Source of the DNA: Metridium senile
Taxonomy: Eukaryota; Cnidaria; Anthozoa; Actiniaria; Metridiidae
Assembly: GCA_949775045.1 (NCBI GenBank)
Contig: OX459101.1
Span: 13,752,347-13,816,346, forward strand
DNA: 64,000 nt
Reading direction: 5' to 3'
Notes under the pieces: generated by a model
What the model was told of the DNA's origin: nothing
The model's input: only the letters and a program-made list of their open reading frames with translations
The model's database searches: none
In this document: positions 38,111-50,467 of the stretch, in pieces
Position numbering within the stretch: the stretch's first letter is position 1
Layout of the letters: each line of letters starts with the position of its first letter
Program-made: the position numbers and the translations under genes

Positions 38111-41100
38111 TTTGTAGTTTTTCCTATATAGAATTTTTCAGTTACATCAGAAAGCTTAGATTTTTCTAGACATTGTTCTCGGGGTCCTAGCGATCAGTTT
38201 GAGTGGAAAACCCCGATTTTTTTGAACGACTTTAAGAGACCCCTATGGTAGACTATAGGGCATTCTGGGTAATATTTTGTAGTTTTTGCTAAATATAATT
38301 TTTCAGTTACATCTTAAGGCTTAGATTTTTCTAGACATTGTTCTCGGGGTCCTAGGTATCAGTTTGAGTCGAAAACCCCGATTTATTTGAACGACTGTAA
38401 GAGACCCCTATCGTAGATTATAGGGCATTCTGGGTAATATTTTGTAGTTTTTCCTATATAGAATTTTTCAGTTACATCAGAAAGCTTAAATTTTTCTAGA
38501 CATTGTTTTCCTTGTCCTATCAATCAGTTTGAGTCGAAAATCCCGATTTTTTTTAACGACTTTAAGAGACCCGTATGGTAGACTATAGGGCATTCTGGGA
38601 AATATTTTGTAGTTTTTCCTAAATAGAATTTTTCGGTTACATCAGAAAGCTTAGATTTTTGTAGACATTGTTCTCGGGGTGCTAGCGATCAGTTTGAATC
38701 GAAAACCCCGATTTTTTTGAACAACTTTAAGAGACCCCTATGGTAGACTATAGTGCATTCTGGGTAAGATTTTGTAGTTTTTCCTAAATAGAATTTTTCG
38801 GTTTCATCAGAAAGCTCGGGGTCCTAGCGATCAGTTTGAGTGGAAAAGCCCGATTTTTTTGAACGACTTTAAGAGACCCCTATCGTAGACTATAGGGCAT
38901 TCTGGGTAATATTTTGTAGTTTTTCCTATATAGAATTTTTCAGTTACATTAGAAAGCTTAGATTTTTCTAGACATTGTTCTCGGGGTCCTAGCGATCAGT
39001 TTGAGTTGAAAATCCCGATTTTTTTGAGAGACCCCTATGGTAGACTATAGTGCATTCTGGGTAAGATTTTGTAGTTTTTCCTAAATAGAATTTTTCAGTT
39101 ACATCTTAAAGCTTAGATTTTTCTAGACATTGTTCTCGGGGTCCTAGCAATCAGTTTGAGTCGAAAACCCCGATTTTTTTTAACGACTTTAAGAGACCCC
39201 TATGGTAGACTATAGGGCATTCTGGGTAATATTTTGTAGTTTTTCCTATATAGAATTTTTCAGTTACATCTTAAAGCTTAGATTTTTCTAGACATTGTTC
39301 TCGGGGTCCTAGCGATCAGTTTGAATCGAAAACCCCGATTTTTTTGAACGATTTTAAGAGACCCCTATGGTAGACTATAGGGCATTCTGGGTAAGATTTT
39401 GTAGTTTTTCCTAAATAGAATTTTTCGGTTACATCAGAAAGCTTAGATTTTTGTAGACATTGTTCTCGGGGACCTAGCGATCAGTTTGAGTCGAAAAGCT
39501 TGATTTTTCTGACACATTTTTGACAAATCCTAAAGGCCATAATGCATTCTGGGTATGATTTTGTAGTTTTTCCTAAATAGAATTTTTCAGTTACATCAGA
39601 AAGCTTAAATTTTTCTAGACATTGTTTTCCGGGTCCTATCAATCAGTTTGAGTCGAAAATCCCGATTTTTTTTAACGACTTTAAGAGACCCGTATGGTAG
39701 ACTATAGGGCATTCTGGGAAATATTTTGTAGTTTTTCCTAAATAGAATTTGTCGGTTACATCAGAAAGCTTAGATTTTTGTAGACATTGTTCTCGGGGTG
39801 CTAGCGATCAGTTTGAGTCGAAAACCCCGATTATTTGGCACGACTTTAAGAGACCCCTATGGTAGACTATAGTGCATTCTGGGTAAGATTTTGTAGTTTT
39901 TCCTAAATAGAATTTTTCGGTTTCATCAGAAAGCTCGGGGTCCTAGCGATCAGTTTGAGTGGAAAAGCCCAATTTTTTTGAACGACTTTAAGAGACCCCT
40001 ATCGTAGACTATAGGGCATTCTGGGTAATATTTTGTAGTTTTTCCTATATAGAATTTTTCAGTTACATCAGAAAGCTTAGATTTTTCTAGACATTGTTAT
40101 CGGGGTCCTAGCGATCAGTTTGAGTGGAAAACCCCGATTTTTTTGAACGACTTTAAGAGACCCCTATCGTAGACTATAGTGCATTCTGGGTAAGATTTTG
40201 TAGTTTTTCCTAAATAGAATTTTTCAGTTACATCTTAAAGCTTAGATTTTTCTAGACATCGTTCTCGGGGTCCTAGCGATCAGTTTGAGTCGAAAACCCC
40301 GATTATTTGGCACGACTTTAAGAGACCCCTATGGTAGACTATAGTGCATTCTGGGTAATATTTTGTAGTTTTTCCTAAATATAATTTTTCGGTTACATCA
40401 GAAAGCTTAGATTTTTCTAGACATTTTTGTCGGGGTCCTAGCGATCAGTTTGAGTCGAAAACCCCGATTTTTTTGAAACATGTTTGACAAATCCTAAATG
40501 CCATAAGGCATTCTGGGTATAATTTTGTAGTTTTTCCTAAATAGAATTTTTCGGTTACATCAGAAAGCTTAGATTTTTCTAGACATTGTTCTCGGGGTCC
40601 TAGCGATCAGTTTGAGTAGAAAACCCCGATTTTTTTGAACGACTTTAAGAGACCCCTATGGTAGACTATACTACATTCTGGGTAATATTTTGTAGTTTTT
40701 GCTAAATATAATTTTTCAGTTACATCTTAAGGCTTAGATTTTTCTAGACATTGTTCTCGGGGTCCTAGGGATCAGTTTGAGTCGAAAACCCCGATTTTTT
40801 TGAACGACTGTAAGAGACCCCTATCGTAGATTATAGGGCATTCTGGGTAATATTTTGTAGTTTTTCCTATATAGAATTTTTCAGTTACATCAGAAAGCTT
40901 AAATTTTTCTAGACATTGTTTTCCGGGTTCTATCAATCAGTTTGAGTCGAAAATCCCGATTTTTTTTAACGACTTTAAGAGACCCGTATGGTAGACTATA
41001 GGGCATTCTGGGAAATATTTTGTAGTTATTCCTAAATAGAATTTTTCGGTTACATCAGAAAGCTTAGATTTTTGTAGACATTGTTCTCGGGGACCTAGCG

Positions 41101-44100
41101 ATCAGTTTGAGTCGAAAAGCTTGATTTTTCTGACACATTTTTGACAAATCCTAAAGGCCATAATGCATTCTGGGTATGATTTTGTAGTTTTTCCTAAATA
41201 GAATTTTTCAGTTACATCAGAAAGCTTAAATTTTTCTAGACATTGTTTTCCGGGTCCTATCAATCAGTTTGAGTCGAAAATCCCGATTTTTTTTAACGAC
41301 TTTAAGAGACCCGTATGGTAGACTATAGGGCATTCTGGGAAATATTTTGTAGTTTTTCCTAAATAGAATTTTTCGGTTACATCAGAAAGCTTAGATTTTT
41401 GTAGACATTGTTCTCGGGGTGCTAGCGATCAGTTTGAGTCGAAAACCCCGATTATTTGGCACGACTTTAAGAGACCCCTATGGTAGACTATAGTGCATTC
41501 TGGGTAAGATTTTGTAGTTTTTCCTAAATAGAATTTTTCGGTTTCATCAGAAAGCTCGGGGTCCTAGCGATCAGTTTGAGTGGAAAAGCCCGATTTTTTT
41601 GAACGACTTTAAGAGACCCCTATCGTAGACTATAGGGCATTCTGGGTAATATTTTGTAGTTTTTCCTATATAGAATTTTTCAGTTACATCAGAAAGCTTA
41701 GATTTTTCTAGACATTGTTCTCGGGGTCCTAGCGATCAGTTTGAGTGGAAAACCCCGATTTTTTTGAACGACTTTAATAGACCCCTATGGTAGACTATAC
41801 TACATTCTGGGTAATATTTTGTAGTTTTTGCTAAATATAATTTTTCAGTTACATCTTAAGGCTTAGATTTTTCTAGACATTGTTCTCGGGGTCCTAGGTA
41901 TCAGTTTGAGTCGAAAACCCCGATTTATTTGAACGACTGTAAGAGACCCCTATCGTAGATTATAGGGCATTCTGGGTAATATTTTGTAGTTTTTCCTATA
42001 TAGAATTTTTCAGTTACATCAGAAAGCTTAAATTTTTCTAGACATTGTTTTCCTTGTCCTATCAATCAGTTTGAGTCGAAAATCCCGATTTTTTTTAACG
42101 ACTTTAAGAGACCCGTATGGTAGACTATAGGGCATTCTGGGAAATATTTTGTAGTTTTTCCTAAATAGAATTTTTCGGTTACATCAGAAAGCTTAGATTT
42201 TTGTAGACATTGTTCTCGGGGTGCTAGCGATCAGTTTGAATCGAAAACCCCGATTTTTTTGAACAACTTTAAGAGACCCCTATGGTAGACTATAGTGCAT
42301 TCTGGGTAAGATTTTGTAGTTTTTCCTAAATAGAATTTTTCGGTTTCATCAGAAAGCTCGGGGTCCTAGCGATCAGTTTGAGTGGAAAAGCCCGATTTTT
42401 TTGAACGACTTTAAGAGACCCCTATCGTAGACTATAGGGCATTCTGGGTAATATTTTGTAGTTTTTCCTATATAGAATTTTTCAGTTACATTAGAAAGCT
42501 TAGATTTTTCTAGACATTGTTCTCGGGGTCCTAGCGATCAGTTTGAGTGGAAAATCCCGATTTTTTTGAGAGACCCCTATGGTAGACTATAGTGCATTCT
42601 GGGTAAGATTTTGTAGTTTTTCCTAAATAGAATTTTTCAGTTACATCTTAAAGCTTAGATTTTTCTAGACATTGTTCTCGGGGTCCTAGCAATCAGTTTG
42701 AGTCGAAAACCCCGATTTTTTTTAACGACTTTAAGAGACCCCTATGGTAGACTATAGGGCATTCTGGGTAATATTTTGTAGTTTTTCCTATATAGAATTT
42801 TTCAGTTACATCTTAAAGCTTAGATTTTTCTAGACATTGTTCTCGGGGTCCTAGCGATCAGTTTGAATCGAAAACCCCGATTTTTTTGAACGATTTTAAG
42901 AGACCCCTATGGTAGACTATAGGGCATTCTGGGTAAGATTTTGTAGTTTTTCCTAAATAGAATTTTTCGGTTACATCAGAAAGCTTAGATTTTTGTAGAC
43001 ATTGTTCTCGGGGACCTAGCGATCAGTTTGAGTCGAAAAGCTTGATTTTTCTGACACATTTTTGACAAATCCTAAAGGCCATAATGCATTCTGGGTATGA
43101 TTTTGTAGTTTTTCCTAAATAGAATTTTTCAGTTACATCAGAAAGCTTAAATTTTTCTAGACATTGTTTTCCGGGTCCTATCAATCAGTTTGAGTCGAAA
43201 ATCCCGATTTTTTTTAACGACTTTAAGAGACCCGTATGGTAGACTATAGGGCATTCTGGGAAATATTTTGTAGTTTTTCCTAAATAGAATTTTTCGGTTA
43301 CATCAGAAAGCTTAGATTTTTGTAGACATTGTTCTCGGGGTGCTAGCGATCAGTTTGAGTCGAAAACCCCGATTATTTGGCACGACTTTAAGAGACCCCT
43401 ATGGTAGACTATAGTGCATTCTGGGTAAGATTTTGTAGTTTTTCCTAAATAGAATTTTTCGGTTTCATCAGAAAGCTCGGGGTCCTAGCGATCAGTTTGA
43501 GTGGAAAAGCCCAATTTTTTTGAACGACTTTAAGAGACCCCTATCGTAGACTATAGGGCATTCTGGGTAATATTTTGTAGTTTTTCCTATATAGAATTTT
43601 TCAGTTACATCAGAAAGCTTAGATTTTTCTAGACATTGTTATCGGGGTCCTAGCGATCAGTTTGAGTGGAAAACCCCGATTTTTTTGAGAGACCCCTATG
43701 GTAGACTATAGTGCATTCTGGGTAAGATTTTGTAGTTTTTCCTAAATAGAATTTTTCAGTTACATCTTAAAGCTTAGATTTTTCTAGACATTGTTCTCGG
43801 GGTCCTAGCAATCAGTTTGAGTCGAAAACCCCGATTTTTTTTAACGACTTTAAGAGACCCCTATGGTAGACTATAGGGCATTCTGGGTAACATTTTGTAG
43901 TTTTTCCTATATAGAATTTTTCAGTTACATCTTAAAGCTTAGATTTTTCTAGACATTGTTCTCGGGGTCCTAGCGATCAGTTTGAATCGAAAACCCCGAT
44001 TTTTTTGAACGATTTTAAGAGACCCCTATGGTAGACTATAGGGCATTCTGGGTAAGATTTTGTAGTTTTTCCTAAATAGAATTTTTCGGTTACATCAGAA

Positions 44101-47100
44101 AGCTTAGATTTTTGTAGACATTGTTCTCGGGGACCTAGCGATCAGTTTGAGTCGAAAAGCTTGATTTTTCTGACACATTTTTGACAAATCCTAAAGGCCA
44201 TAATGCATTCTGGGTATGATTTTGTAGTTTTTCCTAAATAGAATTTTTCAGTTACATCAGAAAGCTTAAATTTTTCTAGACATTGTTTTCCGGGTCCTAT
44301 CAATCAGTTTGAGTCGAAAATCCCGATTTTTTTTAACGACTTTAAGAGACCCGTATGGTAGACTATAGGGCATTCTGGGAAATATTTTGTAGTTTTTCCT
44401 AAATAGAATTTTTCGGTTACATCAGAAAGCTTAGATTTTTGTAGACATTGTTCTCGGGGTGCTAGCGATCAGTTTGAGTCGAAAACCCCGATTATTTGGC
44501 ACGACTTTAAGAGACCCCTATGGTAGACTATAGTGCATTCTGGGTAAGATTTTGTAGTTTTTCCTAAATAGAATTTTTCGGTTTCATCAGAAAGCTCGGG
44601 GTCCTAGCGATCAGTTTGAGTGGAAAAGCCCAATTTTTTTGAACGACTTTAAGAGACCCCTATCGTAGACTATAGGGCATTCTGGGTAATATTTTGTAGT
44701 TTTTCCTATATAGAATTTTTCAGTTACATCAGAAAGCTTAGATTTTTCTAGACATTGTTATCGGGGTCCTAGCGATCAGTTTGAGTGGAAAACCCCGATT
44801 TTTTTGAACGACTTTAAGAGACCCCTATCGTAGACTATAGTGCATTCTGGGTAAGATTTTGTAGTTTTTCCTAAATAGAATTTTTCAGTTACATCTTAAA
44901 GCTTAGATTTTTCTAGACATCGTTCTCGGGGTCCTAGCGATCAGTTTGAGTCGAAAACCCCGATTATTTGGCACGACTTTAAGAGACCCCTATGGTAGAC
45001 TATAGTGCATTCTGGGTAATATTTTGTAGTTTTTCCTAAATATAATTTTTCGGTTACATCAGAAAGCTTAGATTTTTCTAGACATTTTTGTCGGGGTCCT
45101 AGCGATCAGTTTGAGTCGAAAACCCCGATTTTTTTGAAACATGTTTGACAAATCCTAAAGGCCATAAGGCATTCTGGGTATAATTTTGTAGTTTTTCCTA
45201 AATAGAATTTTTCGGTTACATCAGAAAGCTTAGATTTTTCTAGACATTGTTCTCGGGGTCCTAGCGATCAGTTTGAGTAGAAAACCCCGATTTTTTTGAA
45301 CGACTTTAAGAGACCCCTATGGTAGACTATACTACATTCTGGGTAATATTTTGTAGTTTTTGCTAAATATAATTTTTCAGTTACATCTTAAGGCTTAGAT
45401 TTTTCTAGACATTGTTCTCGGGGTCCTAGGGATCAGTTTGAGTCGAAAACCCCGATTTTTTTGAACGACTGTAAGAGACCCCTATCGTAGATTATAGGGC
45501 ATTCTGGGTAATATTTTGTAGTTTTTCCTATATAGAATTTTTCAGTTACATCAGAAAGCTTAAATTTTTCTAGACATTGTTTTCCGGGTTCTATCAATCA
45601 GTTTGAGTCGAAAATCCCGATTTTTTTTAACGACTTTAAGAGACCCGTATGGTAGACTATAGGGCATTCTGGGAAATATTTTGTAGTTATTCCTAAATAG
45701 AATTTTTCGGTTACATCAGAAAGCTTAGATTTTTGTAGACATTGTTCTCGGGGTGCTAGCGATCAGTTTGAATCGAAAACCCCGATTTTTTTGAACAACT
45801 TTAAGAGACCCCTATGGTAGACTATAGTGCATTCTGGGTAAGATTTTGTAGTTTTTCCTAAATAGAATTTTTCGGTTTCATCAGAAAGCTCGGGGTCCTA
45901 GCGATCAGTTTGAGTGGAAAAGCCCGATTTTTTTGAACGACTTTAAGAGACCCCTATCGTAGACTATAGGGCATTCTGGGTAATATTTTGTAGTTCTTCC
46001 TATATAGAATTTTTCAGTTACATTAGAAAGCTTAGATTTTTCTAGACATTGTTCTCGGGGTCCTAGCGATCAGTTTGAGTGGAAAATCCCGATTTTTTTG
46101 AGAGACCCCTATGGTAGACTATAGTGCATTCTGGGTAAGATTTTGTAGTTTTTCCTAAATAGAATTTTTCAGTTACATCTTAAAGCTTAGATTTTTCTAG
46201 ACATTGTTCTCGGGGTCCTAGCGATCAGTTTGAGTCGAAAACCCCGATTTTTTTTAACGACTTTAAGAGACCCCTATGGTAGACTATAGGGCATTCTGGG
46301 TAATATTTTGTAGTTTTTCCTATATAGAATTTTTCAGTTACATCTTAAAGCTTAGATTTTTCTAGACATTGTTCTCGGGGTCCTAGCGATCAGTTTGAAT
46401 CGAAAACCCCGATTTTTTTGAACGATTTTAAGAGACCTCTATGGTAGACTATAGGGCATTCTGGGTAAGATTTTGTAGTTTTTCCTAAATAGAATTTTTC
46501 GGTTACATCAGAAAGCTTAGATTTTTGTAGACATTGTTCTCGGGGACCTAGCGATCAGTTTGAGTCGAAAAGCTTGATTTTTCTGACACATTTTTGACAA
46601 ATCCTAAAGGCCATAATGCATTCTGGGTATGATTTTGTAGTTTTTCCTAAATAGAATTTTTCAGTTACATCAGAAAGCTTAAATTTTTCTAGACATTGTT
46701 TTCCGGGTCCTATCAATCAGTTTGAGTCGAAAATCCCGATTTTTTTTAACGACTTTAAGAGACCCGTATGGTAGACTATAGGGCATTCTGGGAATAATTT
46801 TGTAGTTTTTCCTAAATAGAATTTTTCGGTTACATCAGAAAGCTTAGATTTTTGTAGACATTGTTCTCGGGGTGCTAGCGATCAGTTTGAGTCGAAAACC
46901 CCGATTATTTGGCACGACTTTAAGAGACCCCTATGGTAGACTATAGTGCATTCTGGGTAAGATTTTGTAGTTTTTCCTAAATAGAATTTTTCGGTTTCAT
47001 CAGAAAGCTCGGGGTCCTAGCGATCAGTTTGAGTGGAAAAGCCCGATTTTTTTGAACGACTTTAAGAGACCCCTATCGTAGACTATAGGGCATTCTGGGT

Positions 47101-47129
47101 AATATTTTGTAGTTTTTCCTATATAGAAT

Positions 47130-48040
47130 TTTTCAGTTACATCAGAAAGCTTAGATTTTTCTAGACATTTTTATCGGGGTCCTAGCGATCAGTTTGAGTG
47201 GAAAACCCCGATTTTTTTGAACGACTTTAAGAGACCCCTATCGTAGACTATAGTGCATTCTGGGTAAGATTTTGTAGTTTTTCCTAAATAGAATTTTTCG
47301 GTTTCATCAGAAAGCTCGGGGTCCTAGCGATCAGTTTGAGTGGAAAAGCCCGATTTTTTTGAACGACTTTAAGAGACCCCTATCGTAGACTATAGGGCAT
47401 TCTGGGTAATATTTTGTAGTTTTTCCTATATAGAATTTTTCAGTTACATTAGAAAGCTTAGATTTTTCTAGACATTGTTCTCGGGGACCTAGCGATCAGT
47501 TTGAGTGGAAAACCCCGATTTTTTTGAGAGACCCCTATGGTAGACTATAGGGCATTCTGGGTAATATTTTGTAGTTTTTCCTATATAGAATTTTTCAGTT
47601 ACATTAGAAAGCTTAGATTTTTCTAGACATTGTTCTCGGGGTCCTAGCGATAAGTTTGAGTGGAAAACCCCGATTTTTTTTAACGACTTTAAGAGACCCC
47701 TATGGTAGACTATAGTGCATTCTGGGTAATATTTTGTAGTTTTTCCTAAATAGAATTTTTCGGTTACATCAGAAAGCTTAGATTTTTGTAGACATTTTTA
47801 TCGGGGTCCTAGCGATCAGTTTGAGTCGAAAACCCCGATTTTTTTGAAACATGTTTCACAAATCCTAAAGGCCATAAGGCATTCTGGGTATGATTTTGTA
47901 GTTTTTCCTAAATAGAATTTTTCGGTTACATCAGAAAGCTTAGATTTTTGTAGACATTGTTCTCGGGGAACTAGCGATCAGTTTGAGTCGAAAACGTTGA
48001 TTTTTCTGACACATTTTTGACAAATCCTAAAGGCCATAAG
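47130..48040 (+). repeat. Right edge of satellite A
   Basis: The last A monomers no longer follow the higher-order patterns and gather unusual combinations: a second 23-base-deletion monomer directly after attttt-atcgggg (about 47.3 kb), gataagtttgagtgg near 47649, catgtttcacaaatcc near 47850 and ggggaactagcg near 47966. The final monomer (47879-48040) is 162 bp with the gacaaatcctaaaggccata tail. Confidence 0.7.
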
Positions 48041-50467
48041 GCATTCTGGGTCGGATTTTGTAGTTTTTTCTAAATAAAATCTTGCGGATATATCAGAATG
48101 CTCTAATATTCTCAGACATTACTAACAGGGTCTAGGCGATCATTTTGTGCCGAAAACCCCCATCGTTTTGACAAATTTTGAGATCACCCTATAGGCCATA
48201 TTGCATTCTGGGTCGGATTTTGTAGTTTTTTCTAAATAAAATCTTGCGGATATATCAGAATGCTCTAATATTCTCAGACATTACTAACAGGGTCTAGGCG
48301 ATCATTTTGTGCCGAAATCCCCGATCGTTTTGCCAAATTTTGAGATCACCCTATAGGCCATATTGCATTCTGGGTCGGATTTTGTAGTTTTTTCTAAATA
48401 AAATCTTGCGGATATATCAGAATGCTCTAATATTCTTAGACATTACTAACAGGGTCTAGGCGATCATTTTGAGCCGAAAACCCTGATCGTTTTGACAAAT
48501 TTTGAGATCACCCTATAGGCCATATTGCATTCTGGGTCGGATTTTGTAGTTTTTTCTAAATAAAATCTTGCGGATATATCAGAATGCTCTAATATTCTCA
48601 GACATTACTAACAGGGTCTAGGCGATCATTTTGTGCCGAAATCCCCGATCGTTTTGCCAAATTTTGAGATCACCCTATAGGCCATATTGCATTCTGGGTC
48701 GGATTTTGTAGTTTTTTCTAAATAAAATCTTGCGGATATATCAGAATGCTCTAATATTCTCAGACATTACTAACAGGGTCTAGGCAATCATTTTGTGCCG
48801 AAAATCCCGATCGTTTTGACAAATTTTGAGATCACCCTATAGGCCATATTGCATTCTGGGTCGGATTTTGTAGTTTTTTCTAAATAAAATCTTGCGGATA
48901 TATCAGAATGCTCTAATATTCTCAGACATTACTAACAGGGTCTAGGCGATCATTTTGTGCCGAAAACCCCGATCGTTTTGACAAATTTTGAGATCACCCT
49001 ATAGGCCATATTGCATTCTGGGTCGGATTTTGTAGTTTTTTCTAAATGAAATCTTGCGGATATATCAGAATGCTCTAATATTCTCAGACATTACTAACAG
49101 GGTCTAGGCGATCATTTTGAGCCGAAAACCCCGATCGTTTTGACAAATTTTGAATCACCCTATAGGCCATATTGCATTCTGGGTCGGATTTTGTAGTTTT
49201 TTCTAAATAAAATCTTGCGGATATATCAGAATGCTCTAATATTCTCAGACATTACTAACAGGGTCTAGGCGATCATTTTGTGCCGAAAACCCCGATCGTT
49301 TTGACAAATTTTGAGATCACCCTATAGGCCATATTGCATTCTGGGTCGGATTTTGTAGTTTTTTTTAAATAAAACCTTGCGGATATATCAGAATGCTCTA
49401 ATATTCTCAGACATTACTAACAGGGTCTAGGCGATCATTTTGTGCCGAAAACCCCGATCGTTTTGACAAATTTTGAGATCACCCTATAGGCCATATTGCA
49501 TTCTGGGTCGGATTTTGTAGTTTTTTCTAAATGAAATCTTGCGGATATATCAGAATGCTCTAATATTCTCAGACATTACTAACAGGGTCTAGGCGATCAT
49601 TTTGAGCCGAAAACCCCGATCGTTTTGACAAATTTTGAATCACCCTATAGGCCATATTGCATTCTGGGTCGGATTTTGTAGTTTTTTCTAAATAAAATCT
49701 TGCGGATATATCAGAATGCTCTAATATTCTCAGACATTACTAACAGGGTCTAGGCGATCATTTTGTGCCGAAAACCCCGATCGTTTTGACAAATTTTGAG
49801 ATCACCCTATAGGCCATATTGCATTCTGGGTCGGATTTTGTAGTTTTTTTTAAATAAAATCTTGCGGATATATCAGAATGCTCTAATATTCTCAGACATT
49901 ACTAACAGGGTCTAGGCGATCATTTTGTGCCGAAAACCCCGATCGTTTTGACAAATTTTGAGATCACCCTATAGGCCATATTGCATTCTGGGTCGGATTT
50001 TGTAGTTTTTTCTAAATAAAATCTTGCGGATATATCAGAATGCTCTAATATTCTCAGACATTACTAACAGGGTCTAGGCGATCATTTTGTGCCGAAAACC
50101 CCGATCGTTTTGACAAATTTTGAGATCACCCTATAGGCCATATTGCATTCTGGGTCGGATTTTGTAGTTTTTTCTAAATAAAATCTTGCGGATATATCAG
50201 AATGCTCTAATATTCTCAGACATTACTAACAGGGTCTAGGCGATCATTTTGAGCCGCAAACCCCGATCGTTTTGACAAATTTTGAATCACCCTATAGGCC
50301 ATATTGCATTCTGGGTCGGATTTTGTAGTTTTTTCTAAATAAAATCTTGCGGATATATCAGAATGCTCTAATATTCTCAGACATTACTAACAGGGTCTAG
50401 GCGATCATTTTGTGCCGAAAACCCCGATCGTTTTGACAAATTTTGAGATCACCCTATAGGCCATATT

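Larger units (their letters stand above)
6089..48040 (+). repeat. Satellite A: 142-165 bp monomers with higher-order structure
   Basis: About 42 kb of head-to-tail monomers, all in one orientation. Taking gcattctggg as monomer start, measured lengths are 165 bp (10121 to 10286), 162 bp (47879 to 48041), 155 bp (9801 to 9956, a 10-base deletion before agagacccct) and 142 bp (10778 to 10920, a 23-base deletion after cagaaagct). The common core runs gattttgtagtttttcct, cagaaagcttagattttt, tagacattgttctcgggg, tcctagcgatcagtttgag, then gaaaaccccgattttttt. Two alternative tails exist: gactttaagagacccctat... in the 165/155/142-bp forms and tttttgacaaatcctaaagg in the 162-bp form. Every frame is closed and no gene lies inside. 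Sequence at both edges (6.1-7.2 kb and 47.1-48.0 kb) is less regular than in the centre. Confidence 0.97.

Noticed and set aside
6089..48040. Hairpin plus T-run resembling intrinsic terminators in each A monomer
   Set aside because: The context is eukaryotic satellite without genes; the 25-base loop is long and some monomer types break the stem.
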